From Nigrospora sphaerica (Eukaryota; Ascomycota; Sordariomycetes; Amphisphaeriales; Apiosporaceae), in contig JAGVVL010000002.1 of NCBI GenBank assembly GCA_018287875.1, positions 5,704,001 through 5,768,000 of the forward strand: a DNA stretch of 64,000 bases, given 5' to 3'. Below, piece by piece: positions 1-10,812 of the stretch. A program made the translations under genes and the position numbers. Below the pieces are notes generated by a model that was not told the DNA's origin, did no database searches, and was given only the letters and a program-made list of their open reading frames with translations. Within the stretch, counting starts at the first letter, position 1; the number at the start of each line of letters is the position of its first letter.

Positions 1-547
1 GCATAGTGTACATGATTAGCGTGTAGGTTGGCGTGCTGGAGAGGACCTGGGCCAGGTCGACGGCTTCCTAAGCACACGTCAGCTCGTACTTCCTTCCTTT
101 CGGTTATGGTTACCAAGGGAGGTTCTACCTGCCCCTTGGGGAACCAGTCTCCCTGAACATCCGGGTTCAGCTCTTGGAGGAGTTCGGTGCAGCATTGCGC
201 CCGGAGCTTTCCAAGGCCGCTCTCGTCGAGGAAGAAGTTGACGCCAAGGTCCGCCTCCTTCACCACAGCCCCGTCGACTATCGTGAAGCGGCCAATGCCT
301 GCCAAGGGCTTAGTCGCGTACTGTTTAGGTGAAGCGGCTCGCTAGCCGTCTTACCTGGAAGCACCAGATTCTTCAGCGTCTCGACGCCGACCGTTCCACA
401 GCCCGAATTCACGAGCAACAGGTTCGCTGATTCCAAGGCTGCCTGTCCGCTGGCCGCCCACAGGCGCAGCTGACGGTCATACTTTTTCTCCTTGTCGGTT
501 GGGCCGTGGAGGATAGGAGGTGTCTGGCTCATCACGATCTCTGTCAT
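1..547 (-). CDS. ula1: NEDD8-activating enzyme E1 regulatory subunit, 5' part (partial)
   Basis: This is the N-terminal part of the APPBP1/Ula1 subunit, which pairs with Uba3 to activate NEDD8/Rub1 for cullin modification. Three exons are visible: 547-355, 298-129 and 67-1; the gene continues past the left edge. The joined protein shows the family opening ([16 protein letters not shown], then [22 protein letters not shown] running into [10 protein letters not shown] across the first junction), the start of the ThiF/E1 Rossmann fold. Exon 2 then reads [16 protein letters not shown], the usual E1 continuation. Both introns are GT-AG and keep frame. The start is either Met at 547 or Met at 532; the second fits family lengths equally well. 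The identity is well supported, and only the C-terminal part is missing because of the window edge. Confidence 0.9.
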
Positions 548-2028
548 GTTGGAGGTGGGGGTGGTGAGATTCCAATGATGTGGCTTTTGCTGCCGCGGTT
601 TCCGAGAGATGATAGATGGCCTGGGGCCGGCGACGTGAGGTGAGCCTGGGTGCAAGGACGGATTAGCTCCTCAAATATACTGGTCCTCGAAATAACCAAA
701 CTCGAGCTTGCCTCCGGGTATGCCTTTACAGCAGTAGCACGATCAGACTGGAACCTTACCTAGGGTTCTACGGCGCGCGGCAGGCAGTGACGTTGGCGGT
801 CGGGCCAGGTGGGGCGTGGCTACTTATCTAATCACCAACGCCATTTGTTGCATGGGCAGGCACGGCGAAACTTCCCAGAAGTACTTGCCTTACATAAGGG
901 CTTTCTTACCTAAGCCTCCGGCTGAAGACATCCATCCATTCCAGCGGGATGGAATGTCCTTAACCCTCAGGTATCTGAGAAAGTCCTGCATACTGTTGTT
1001 GCATTTGCCTTATATAGGTCCCGATTGAGGGTACAGCGAAGTCACAAGATAGGCATTGTCTTCTGTCTGCTTCTCAATGATTGATCGCGGTAGGTAACCA
1101 AGCTTGCCGGGACTGGGGTATGTCTAGCTGCCGGCCTTCACTATATGGCACGGGATGGCGTCTGATACACTGGTTACGGAAGTGGGATCGCCTCGCCGCA
1201 CTGGCTGAGCGTTCTACAGTCCAGCACGCTGGGAGGGCTTGCCGGCTTGTTGAAGAGAAGGAAGTAGGTAGGTGAGTATCTTAGGTGTCTGACTGTGCAC
1301 TCTTCTGATATAGTAACCTTTGCCAGCAGGTCATTTATCGTCGGAGAGGGTATGCGACGGGTATTTATTTAGCTATACAGAGAGAGCTTGAAAAACAGCT
1401 AAATAGGTAGCTAAGCTGAGTCTGTTGAGGCTTGGTAGGTCCTGAGGCAACCGGCGCCCCACTTTGTAGGAACAGCCCTGCTGGATCATACATACTCTTA
1501 TGCAATCAACCTCCAACTGCAATCCAGAACGGATGCTTTTCCGTGGGGGCGCCGGACACCTAGCGCGCCCCTTATACTTTGTGAGTCACCCCGAGCAAGG
1601 CTTGAAGAGAATGCCCCTTTGTTCTGACTCAGCGTTCCGAACAATTTGTCTGTATACGAACCGAAGAGGCAAGGCGCCGTCATCGAACGTCTCATCCCGC
1701 AATCCAGCCACTGCTCTGACCAGGTAGCTTACCATGAAGCCCGCGCTCAGCCCCAGCTGGCTCATGCATCACAACCGTACCGCCCCGTCGAAATGCGGGC
1801 CTTCCGCTTCTCCCCAGGCGACGCGCATCTACAGGTACGTCGTATATCACGAGGTTCTATAAACATATCTGTGCCTGCTTTGGTCGATCTGTCCCATTTG
1901 ATATAACTTATTCATCCTCGAAGACTTGTTGCCGCATCTCGCCAACTGCTTGCCGTGGCAGATAATAGCCTGCCTTTATACCCTCACGCATCATACCCAC
2001 CAAGCAAGGCTGGTCAGGCTTCCCGGTT
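548..2028. other. Intergenic, divergent promoter region
   Basis: About 1.5 kb between ula1 (minus) and the fusion enzyme gene (plus). Short open frames occur on both strands, but none shows a recognisable domain or a splice-consistent extension. The stretch probably holds the two promoters and 5' leaders. I see no repeat or mobile element. Confidence 0.5.
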
Positions 2029-5000
2029 ATGGCGACCGGGGAAACGTCCTTTGCACCCGAGTGCGTCACGCTCGCATCAGACTCACACGATACAGCTTTG
2101 TGTGTCGTACCGCCGCGGCACATCTGGGCTTCAGTTGACCGTCTACGGGCACTTTACGACAAGGGCTACGAAAAGTGGCCGCCGCATATCAACGTCCTAT
2201 ACCCCTTTGTTGAGAGTGACGATCTCCCCAAAGCCGCCGATTTGATCCTGTCACATATCAGAACACAAGGCCAGACCCCGTTTTATGTCGGTTTGGATAC
2301 CGCAGATGCTTTCCGCCACAGACATGACAACACCATTTTCATCAAGGACAGCGACGAGAACCGCTCCTCCCAGCTGCAAAGCTTAAGATCGACAATTCTT
2401 GAGGCTCTTGGTCTGCCGCAAAGTTCGTATCAGCCGCATATGACGGTTGGACAAACCGAGGACATCCAATCCGCGTTGCACCATTTCATCTTACAAAAAG
2501 CCAACTTCCTGCCAGCTATTCAATGGGAGGTGGAGGAGCTGTGCATTGTCGTGCGGGAGCGACGCCAGGTCGACGGCAAGGCGACCAGCGAAATGAAGCT
2601 TTGGGGTTCCCTCAGTCTCAGGGACCTTACTCTTACGAGGTCTGCCGATCCGAGACCCTTCTACGACACCGAGGACACCGCAGGCCCATCCGCAGAGTAC
2701 GAGGCCGTTACCGAGACAGGTTCTCTGAGCCGCCGTGCCCTCGAGTTCACTGACAAAGGCATTTGGGAACCAGCTCAACCGCAAGACCCAGCAAAGGAGC
2801 AGCCGCCAATTACCAGCACTCTCGCGATTGCTAGTTACAATGTGCTTGCTGAGTTCGAGTACCCCCCTTCGCAGTCGAGATATCCAACTGTCGTCCGAAA
2901 CACGCTAGAGCGATCAGCACTGGCAGATGTGCTGGTTCTACAGGAGGTCACCGATGACTTCCTCTGCTACCTCCTGCGAGATGACAGAATCCGGGAGCGC
3001 TACCCCTTTACGACGTGCGGCCCCCCTGACCAGGCCAACATGGAGCCCCTTCCAAGTCATCTCAACGTCGTCGTGCTCAGCAGACAATTCTTCACATGGG
3101 ACTGGGTTTCATTCAGACGGAAACACAAAGGCGCCGTTGTCATGCAGTTCGACAGAGTTGGCAAAATGGAGGGGGATGCTTTCATTCCAGTCATCCTCGC
3201 AGCGGTCCACCTGACATGCGGCCTCACGGACGGATCTGTAGCCGTGAAGAAGGTTGAGTTACAGGCCATTCTCAACTATCTCTCCAATTCCCATGCTTCG
3301 AATCCATGGGTGCTGGCTGGGGACTTCAACATCACCACCAGTACGTACACCATCGAGAAGGCTTTGAAAAAGAAGGCCATCTCGCCACAGACAGCGAGAT
3401 ACCTCAGCCAAATGGACAAGATGCTTTCGGAATCCGGACTCTCGGATACCTGGACTTTGGCTCGGCTCGAAAACGTCGACTCAAGTTCGGTGGATGCTGA
3501 ACTGTTTGAAGGGGAGGGAGGCGCAACATTTGACCCTTCAACGAACCAGCTGGCTGCGGAGATCGTTGGAAGCGGATTCAACAACCGGCCACAGCGTTAC
3601 GATAGAATTCTCGTCAAGGACCGTGACTTCTTTTCTGTCGTCGGCTTCAGTATGTTCGGACAGAGCCCCGGTGACCCTGCTCACCGCGGCGGCGCATTCG
3701 AACAAGATGCCGAAACTCCCGAGGCCCTCTCTGTCACCTACGGCAGTGACCACTGGGGCATCAGATGCTGCTTGAAGCTGCTTCCCGAGGTGACCGATGG
3801 GTCGGCGGAGGATATTGCGAAGCTCATGGTTCCGGTCCAGCTTTGTGTGAGCCCTGCGTCACTTGCGGATGCCTCCGAATTAAAGAGTGCCCTGGGCGAG
3901 CGCGGTATTTTCCCCGAAGAGAGGGAATCGCAGCAGAGAGAGCAAGCTTTGGAACTCCTACGCTCCGTTCTGCAGGACAGCGACAACGACGGACCTAAGT
4001 TGTCCCTCGTGGTCGTTCCCGTTGGTTCATACGGACTCGGAGTGTGGACGGCTGCTTCGGATGTCGACTGCCTCGCTATCGGTCCCATCAACTCGAGGAT
4101 CTTCTTCGCGCTCGCCACCCAGCGGCTGCGCAAGGCAGCGTCTAGCGACATCAAAATCCTGAGGCGTGTCCAAGCCCACTCGGGCACCATGCTGGAGCTG
4201 GAAGTTAGAGGCATCAAGATGGATTTGCAGTATTGCCCATCCACCTACATCGCTGAAACCTGGCCCCAAGCCATGAGCCTGCCGGCGAACAGTCCGGTGT
4301 TCTCGCTCTCTACCCAGACGCTCGCCAAGTTGAAGCCAGTCCGAGACCTCTTCTACCTGCGCAGGACCATACCCGACCTGGCAGCGTTCCGAACTGCCTA
4401 CCACCTCATCAAAACCTGGGCGAAACAGCGGGGCATCTATGCTGGAAAGTTCGGCTACCTGAATGGGATCCAGATATCCGTCCTGCTGTGTCGGGTATGC
4501 AAGCTGCTCTCCCGCGACGGCGCAAGCGTTGCTGTACCGACGATCCTGACCACATTTTTCCACCACTACGCAAACTTCGACTGGGGCCACAAGATGGTCT
4601 TTGACCCCTTTTTCCACAAGCGCCTCCGATACGTGCGGACGGCGCGCGAGCCTCTAGCCATTCTCGGGTTCCACTCGCCGAATCTGAATACAGCTTTGGC
4701 CGCCTCGGTGCCCTCTGTGAGAACCATCGCTGAGGAGTTCCGACGGGCGGACAAGACCTTGTCGGAAGAAGGGATTACTTGGTCCGCGTTCCTAGGCGAC
4801 CATGGTAGTGGTTCCGAAGCCGGCGAGTTCCTACAGGCCTACAAAAGCTACGTCAAGATCGATGCTCAGTTTTGGGGTGTTTCGCTGGCCAAGGGAAGTC
4901 AATTTGTAGGATGGCTGGAGTCCAGGTGTGTCATGCTGCTCGTCGGTATGTTTGAGCCTCTTTCCTCTCTTTCTTTGCACCCCAAACCTGTCGGGATACA

Positions 5001-5759
5001 CTAACGAGCCATCGCGCAGATCTGGGCAGACGTATGCCTAAGCTACATGCCAGGATATGGCCTAAGCGATTCGTCGACGTGGAGTCATCGCGGGAGGAGA
5101 AAGACTACCAGGGTTACTACCTGATAGGTCTGGATTGGCTGGAATCCGCCGCGCCTGCGGCCGTGTCCAAAGAGGACGCCAAAATCGCTCTCGGCTCTCT
5201 CCAAACGGCTCTTCAGAAGTTCGAGGAACAGATCCGAGGCGACGAGAAGTACTTTGACGCCAAAACTTGTTGGATGAGCGCTTCCGTTGTTAGGCAGACC
5301 GAGTTGGGCAGCTTGAAGGCAGATGATCGCGAGTGGGGCGAGTACACAATTGGAGACGACATTTCGGATGACGAGGAAGAGGAGGAGGACCCTGTAGACG
5401 ACGACGACACCGGCAGCGAGACGGAGCGGCCCAAGGCAAAGTCGAAGCGGCCTACCCAAAAGGCGGCGGAGCGGCCGGCCTACGAAGGCAAATTCCGGCC
5501 GTCAGCCGATGTCCTCAACCGTATTCGCTGGGATCCGGACATGGACAGCGGCGACTTCATTGTCGGGTACGAGGACAGGTTCCTGGGCACCAAAGAGCGC
5601 GCGTTGGATTTGTGGAAGTCGGAGCAGACCGACGAGGAATTCATTCCGCAACACCGCATTCTGTACTTCAAGCGGAAGAGCGATGGCATCGTGGTCTGGG
5701 ACCGGAAAGCGAGGATAGATACAGTCTTTGGAACGGGGGTCAGTAGCAACCGGAAGTAG
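2029..5759 (+). CDS. Four-domain RNA-end processing fusion: 2H phosphoesterase, EEP nuclease, PAP-type nucleotidyltransferase, MJ1316 domain
   Basis: Two exons (2029-4945 and 5020-5759; 74-bp intron with CTAAC branch point) encode 1218 aa. Residues about 20-200 form a LigT/2H phosphoesterase with HxN at 53-55 and HMT at 137-139. Residues about 265-585 form an endonuclease/exonuclease/phosphatase domain with SYN 269-271, Glu306, GDFN 431-434 and SDH 573-575. Residues about 600-1060 resemble poly(A) polymerase, with GS 666-667 and carboxylates Asp678, Asp680 and Asp732, then the central and RNA-binding parts. An acidic linker (1085-1102) leads to an MJ1316/DUF504 domain (1138-1212), a family proposed to recognise RNA cyclic-phosphate ends. 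All seen catalytic residues are intact except that the first 2H motif has Asn for Thr/Ser. Inference: cleaves or trims RNA, resolves 2',3'-cyclic ends and re-adds nucleotides. The substrate is unknown. Confidence 0.88.
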
Positions 5760-6031
5760 GATGTCAGGGGACGCCCAGGTAGGCAAAGAAATACGGCTGG
5801 CTTGTATGCATATATCATCTCATGTTATTTACCCACCGAATATGGCATTCCTCTTGCCCCAATTCCGGAACTGAATTGCGAGACAGCCGTGGCAGGGATA
5901 TTGTTTGCCGCTTTTATCATGATACGAGCACACCGGTGCGCCATCGCCCAAACAACCCGTGGCCACACAGACCGCACGGGACGAACAAGCTGCGCCATGA
6001 TCCGCCCCCAGAACAGAGCGACCGGGATCCC

Positions 6032-6877
6032 TCAAGGGTGACGACAACTTGGGGCCCGTGAGGGGCCCAAGCAAGGTGACCCCGCCAGAGATTTGTGTCG
6101 GAACAGGGAGCTGCCGGGCAAGAAGCGGTTGTCGTCCCACCGGCCCCGCGATCGCTTGGGTGAGCTGTTGGGCCCGGCGGTGATGTGCGTGAGCAAGTAC
6201 CGGGGCCAGCCTATGACCCGTCGCAGCACGATTCTCAGCAGGACGACGATGGGCGCATCCTCGGCGACGTCCCCCAGCGCCGCCTTGTTGGAAAGGAGCT
6301 CCTCGTATTCGCCGCGGCGGGGAGGGACGCCGTGGGAAATGCCGGGCTGGCTGCCGCCACGGGAGAAACGTAGGCACGGGGCCGCGCCGGCGTCGCCCGT
6401 GCTAATTCCGGTCCGTCTTGATGTTGTTGGCGAAAACTGGTGGCGGCGGCCGTGGCTGGACCGCCAGGCGAAATAGGGGCTCGTCGGGGCCGAGTGGATG
6501 ACGAAGCCCACGGGATGGGCGACCAGCTCGTTGGTCGAGAAGGCGTCGTGGCCGCACTCGCGCGCCAGGACCCAGAGCCCCGTCCGGGGGGGGGGGGGCG
6601 CGAGGTAGGGGTAGACGGCGCAGCGGAGCAGCAAGCGAGGGGCGCCGCTGAGCCGGGCCTCGAGGTATAGGGCGGCCTTCAGCAGGGCGAGGAATATTGC
6701 CACGTCACGAGCAACACAAGAAAGGGATATGTCAGTGGACGGCTGGAGGCAGGGCGGCGGGATGCGGTTGCGCAGTCGCTGGACATCGATCCGGGTCGGC
6801 TTGCCATCAACGTGGGTTTCGATGCCCTGCTTCACCGTCAGCTGCGGCGAGTTGCGAATGAGGATCCAAAACTCCAA
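6032..6877 (-). pseudogene. Delta-12 fatty acid (oleate) desaturase relic, N-terminal half
   Basis: A 281-codon frame without stops matches the first half of fungal ER Delta-12 desaturases. It has the pre-membrane segment (RLRNRIPPPC, then VARDVAIFLAL), the first membrane region, GLWVL followed by the first His box region, the VGFVIHSA..PYFAWRSSHG block, and a late block resembling EDTPIATLL..IGWPNYL (here EDAPIVVLLRIVLRRVIGWP). Two of the metal-binding histidines are replaced by arginine: box 1 reads RECGH for HECGH (about 6547-6564), and box 2 reads HGRRH for HGKHH. The homology stops near 6032, so the second membrane pair and the third His box are absent; only about 270 bp separate it from the preceding gene. 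A C/G homopolymer (6586-6598) lies inside. It cannot be an active desaturase. The changes are not C-to-T, so RIP is not the obvious cause. Confidence 0.75.
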
Positions 6878-7668
6878 TATACGCCTCCTGCGACCCGCTA
6901 CCCATGAAAAGTCTCGGTGGTGTAACCGGCAGCATGCATCTTGCCCGCCTGCGCATCCGTAGTGTACTTTAGCTGAGGGTTGTGAGAATCCCGATGTGGA
7001 GCGCGGGAGAGTTAAAGGAGTTCAACACCCGTCCCACCGGACCTGAGAGTGTGAGTGCTCGTTTTCTTGGACATTGAGGTTCCTTTAGTGTGACCCGAAC
7101 TCCATGCGCCAGACCCTCTGCTGAGGAGTTAGGAACCCGACCGCCGTATTGGACTATACATTGAACCCCCCACGGTGGTTAGCCACGTCTGTTGCAGGTA
7201 TAGAGATTCCCTGATTAACATTACAGAATGCCACTGGATCTTCCACGTCCATTATAACCCCTGCCCGGGAACTACCGCTACACGTAGAACATCGCCGTCC
7301 GTAAGCTATCGCGTCAAAGGGTGTGCTCGCTTCCGCCCCGAATCTTGGTGGCGAGGCCGTACCCCGAAGGCTTCGTCCCCTTGCGCGCTATGGATGCAAC
7401 TCCGTACGTTTCTTGTGATAAGACAGCCTAGCGACATTATCATGGCGGTGGAGAGGAATGTCGTCTCGCTTGTCGGTCCACCCACGTTTCCTCATCCGGG
7501 TATGGAGCTGGGTAAAGCCGATTTTCACCCCTGTCTTCACCACCTGCACGTAGGACGGGTGAGAATAACGTCGGGGCCGCACACACCCGACTATGACCAG
7601 TCTGGTTCCCACTCTATCGTCGATAGGCCTTTGCCTTTGCTCTCCACTGCGGCCGCCGGGGTCAGCCA
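6878..7668. other. Intergenic, no gene recognised
   Basis: About 0.8 kb. It lies upstream of the desaturase relic and downstream of the next minus-strand gene. A plus-strand open frame of 275 codons starting at 7175 runs into the antisense of that gene and shows no domain. Nothing else is supported. Confidence 0.4.
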
Positions 7669-8691
7669 CTATCGCCTGCCACGCCGCTTATGGGGGGACT
7701 CACTGATGCATTCCAGCTTGTCTTCGTTTGTAACCCAGCCTTTCCTCCGGGCGGTGAGTGCAAACATGATTGGGTCTCTCCATTCTTCCCACCATACCCT
7801 CTCGCTCTGGACCACGCACTCCCGGCCCGGCTCGCCGCTTTTTCGGTCGGCAAACGGCCACACGGACTTGGCGACTTCGTACCGGCTCTTACCCGTGAAG
7901 AGGGCAGAGACGTTCGTGAAGAACCTGTTCACCTTGTCCGGGTTTTGCACCACCACCCTGGCGTGCGTGACGGGGAACTGGACGCTGACGACCCCCGTGT
8001 AACCGGTAGCGGCGACGAGGCTCCGGAGCTGCCCTTCCAGCCAGTTGGTGTCGAGGTTCGAAACCACGCGCTCGAGTACAAAGGTCTTGATGTTGGACTG
8101 GTCCTCTACGAATCGTCGGCACCACCCCTCGAGGCCGCCGTCGGGCACGTCGGGCTTCAACGCCGGCTGGTGCCCGCCGCGGTACGCCTGCTCGTCCGGC
8201 TTGACGAGCCTGAGGTACTCGGTCCGACGACTCGGGTCTGTGGGGACGAGCAGACTCATCAGGTTCAGCTTAAGGGCGAAATCGACCCTGCGGCCGCGGG
8301 TCCCGCTGACGTGGATCTGGGGTTTGGGTGGGACCGAGGCCAGAGAGCGCACCAGGGCAGACAGGGCCTTGGCGTTTTCCGACAGGTACGAGGCCTTTCC
8401 GGTGGTGGTGGTATTGTCCCCGGATAGCTCAAACATGGGGGGTGAGTACAGCCGATAGTCGAGCAGAGGGAGTCCCGGGTAGTCCTGAGGACCTCGGGAC
8501 GCCGCCGCCCCCTGGCCCTGTGAATCCGCCGAAGCGTCCGCGGGGCCTGAGTACGGCGGCGGCTCTTCCGCTGAAGTCTCTCCGTCGTGGTCGGGCCGAT
8601 CTGGAAAACGCCGGTTGGCGTTGGAGGACGCCGAGGCCGGGCCCCCTGAACGATGAACGGGGCCCGTGGCGTTGAGTACCTTTTCGGCCAT
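7669..8691 (-). CDS. Conserved fungal protein of unknown function
   Basis: An uninterrupted 340-aa frame. Residues 1-70 are low-complexity (Ser, Pro, Gly, Ala). The rest reads as a folded domain: DYPGLPLLDYRLYSPPMFEL near 70-90, an Asn/Leu-rich helix, RRVDFALKLNLMSLLVP, a DEQAYRGG turn, a DTNWLEGQLRSLVAATGYTG helix, VVSVQFPVTHARVVVQNPDK, and a Trp-rich end (SERVWWEEWRDPIMFA). I recognise this pattern as a protein widely conserved in Pezizomycotina, always annotated as hypothetical. There is no signal peptide, membrane segment or catalytic motif that I can name. The start Met at 8691 is the first in the frame. It is probably soluble, nuclear or cytosolic; the function is not inferable from the sequence. 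Confidence 0.8.
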   Translation of the reverse strand: MAEKVLNATGPVHRSGGPASASSNANRRFPDRPDHDGETSAEEPPPYSGPADASADSQGQGAAASRGPQDYPGLPLLDYRLYSPPMFELSGDNTTTTGKASYLSENAKALSALVRSLASVPPKPQIHVSGTRGRRVDFALKLNLMSLLVPTDPSRRTEYLRLVKPDEQAYRGGHQPALKPDVPDGGLEGWCRRFVEDQSNIKTFVLERVVSNLDTNWLEGQLRSLVAATGYTGVVSVQFPVTHARVVVQNPDKVNRFFTNVSALFTGKSRYEVAKSVWPFADRKSGEPGRECVVQSERVWWEEWRDPIMFALTARRKGWVTNEDKLECISESPHKRRGRR

Positions 8692-9578
8692 GACTCCTTT
8701 GCCGTTCCTCCCGTCCTAGGCAGAAATCGGGCGGTTACTAAAGAAAGGAAAGAACCTTATCGGTATCTTTTCTTTCGATTTTGTAAGCTTGAAGTCAGTT
8801 GGTCTACTTGGATCACGGAGGTAAATGATGCAACGGCTGGAGACCGGGCGGGTTAGCCTCCAGCTATTTCTGGTGCTGAGTTGCGCGAAGCTGACATGGG
8901 CTCCCTCCCTCCGAGAGCTGAAGCGAAAAGGCGACAATTGAGGCGCAGCAAGTACCTCCCACTCGACTCCTGAAATGCTGCCTGGAATCCCAGCTTACGG
9001 ACCGGGCCAACCAACGAGCGTCGATTGAGCACTGGGGCGCAGTTCTTTTTCTCAAGCTAGCAAGCGACCGGCACTGTGGCACATTGGTGCCCTTGACCAG
9101 TTGAATTACGCGGTGGTTGAAGGCTAGGGACGGGATGGTTGAAGGCTGGGTTCGGGAAACTCAGCCTCGCCACAAGAATCGAATCGACAGGTGCCTTTTG
9201 CAAACTCCCCATGTACCGCGGGTTGCCTCATGGTAGTCGAATCTCGACAGTCTCACATATCGCAGTTGATAAGAGTGAACGACGAGCATATCGGCTCCTG
9301 GCGAGGCCCGCGCTCCTGAAACTTGTTTGTTGAGTACCAAAAGAAAACACAACTTCGACTTCTGTTACTGCAACACATCACATTGCCGACCATACAATCC
9401 AGGATATCGCCATATAGTCAGTTTTATGGACACCGGACTTGAGAGATAATTACCCAGCAACGGCGTAGTTCGCCCTGCCTGTTGTTTCCCTGCACCGAGA
9501 TAAGGAATTTGAACTGCACCGAACAGCATGTATGCTGCACACCATCACAGCGTACATGGCCATGATCCATCGCGGGCC
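8692..9578. other. Intergenic, no gene recognised
   Basis: About 0.9 kb between two minus-strand genes. It should contain the 3' region of the Zn2Cys6 gene and the promoter of the conserved protein gene. Frames of 60-90 codons are present on both strands but have no domain features. Confidence 0.4.
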
Positions 9579-10812
9579 CTACACAAATCGCCCGCGCATC
9601 ACCAAACGTCGCCAGACGGTCTCTTCGTCCTCGGTTTGTTGGCTGGGAGATAGCGAGACCGCATCCACAGGATCGGGGTTCTCGCATATGGCGAAAAAGT
9701 CCTCGGCCATCCCCTCACCACCAGCAAAGCCGAGATTCAGCAGGGTGTCTGTCGGTATGGAATCGTACCTATCGGGCGTTAGCTGCCTGGTTTCCATCGA
9801 CAAATGAACATATCCCAGCTTGCTTGAACTCCAACAAGACGTATATGTAGAACAGGTGGACACACCATTGAGTTGGGTCGGGGAAGTCCGGTTCCATCTC
9901 TGCTTCAGCTCGTTCTGTGGCAGGCGTGTGGGTTGAGCGCTGCGTAACCTGGGGGGTGGGAAGCCCAGCCCGTGGCGGGACGAGAGGGCAATGGTACATC
10001 GGCGTACCGGCTTGGGAATCATCAAAGATGCTCCGGTCGTACGCAGAGATGGTTGAGACGGCAGGGGATTGCATGGGTTGCCACGAAGACGCCGATGCGA
10101 TGGTGTGTCCGGTGGACGCCGTCCCGTTCAGGCGGCCCTGGCTATGACCGGGGCTGGACCCGAGCTTCCGAACGTCGTCACTCAATGTGTATATATCGCC
10201 TGGGTTCTGGGGGGGTCCATGGGGATTGACGACGGGGTCCATTCTCGCGAGGCCGGACAAAGTCGCCCTCCTGGACCGCGGTCCGCAGGATGGGGGCGAG
10301 GCCGAGTCCTGGAGACTGCCCTGGCCCGAGCTCGGCTGGGGGATTGTTTGCTCACTTCTCCGACAGGGTGGCAGCAGAGGCGCTTGGGCGCGTGAGACAG
10401 GGTCCAGCTCCGGCAGCTGGCCCGTCTGTACAAACCTGCCGAGCCGGCTGGCGTTGAAGTGGCTGACGAGCTCCGTCTGATGGGCGTTGTCCTTGAAGTA
10501 GTCGGCGTTCGTGGCGGCCGGGTCGTGGCGGGTACGGTCACTCAGTATCTGTAAGACGACCTCCTCAATGGCCGGGTTTGCCCGGAGAACCAGGCCCCAT
10601 AGACGCTCCCCATACTGGGCCGTGTAGCCGGTCCGCGGGCCGCGCTTACGGACCGGGCGATCGTACGTGCAGTCGCTGCCGGCGCGCTCGCATACCGAGC
10701 ACTTGGGGATGGCGTTGTCACAAGGTTGGTGCTGCGAGTTGCAACGGTCACAAGCGCGACTCGCCTTCCGCTTCTTCGAGTTTCGCCCGTCCTCAGCCTC
10801 GCCATCACTCAT
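9579..10812 (-). CDS. Zn2Cys6 (fungal-type binuclear zinc cluster) transcription factor
   Basis: Two exons (10812-9866 and 9786-9579; 79-bp intron) give 384 aa. The zinc cluster is complete: Cys21-X2-Cys24-X6-Cys31-X6-Cys38-X2-Cys41-X6-Cys48. It is followed by a basic PVRKRGPRTGYTAQYGERLW stretch, the linker that in this subfamily precedes a short helical region (residues about 65-90). The middle (120-330) is Ser/Pro/Gln-rich and disordered. The spliced end reads DPTQW|QLTPDRYDS, then an acidic C-terminus. There is no fungal_trans middle homology domain, and at 384 aa it is short for the class. It binds DNA in the nucleus. It lies divergent to the QutR-like gene with about 1.15 kb between, so a shared promoter is possible, but nothing shows that it regulates quinate use. 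Confidence 0.85.

Noticed and set aside
5829..6377. Minus-strand frame that could supply the missing C-terminus of the desaturase relic
   Set aside because: Its translation has none of the later desaturase blocks or the third His box, and the space before the preceding gene is too short.
7175..8002. 275-codon plus-strand frame
   Set aside because: Half of it is antisense to the conserved protein gene at 7669-8691, the rest is composition-biased, and no domain or conserved pattern is seen.
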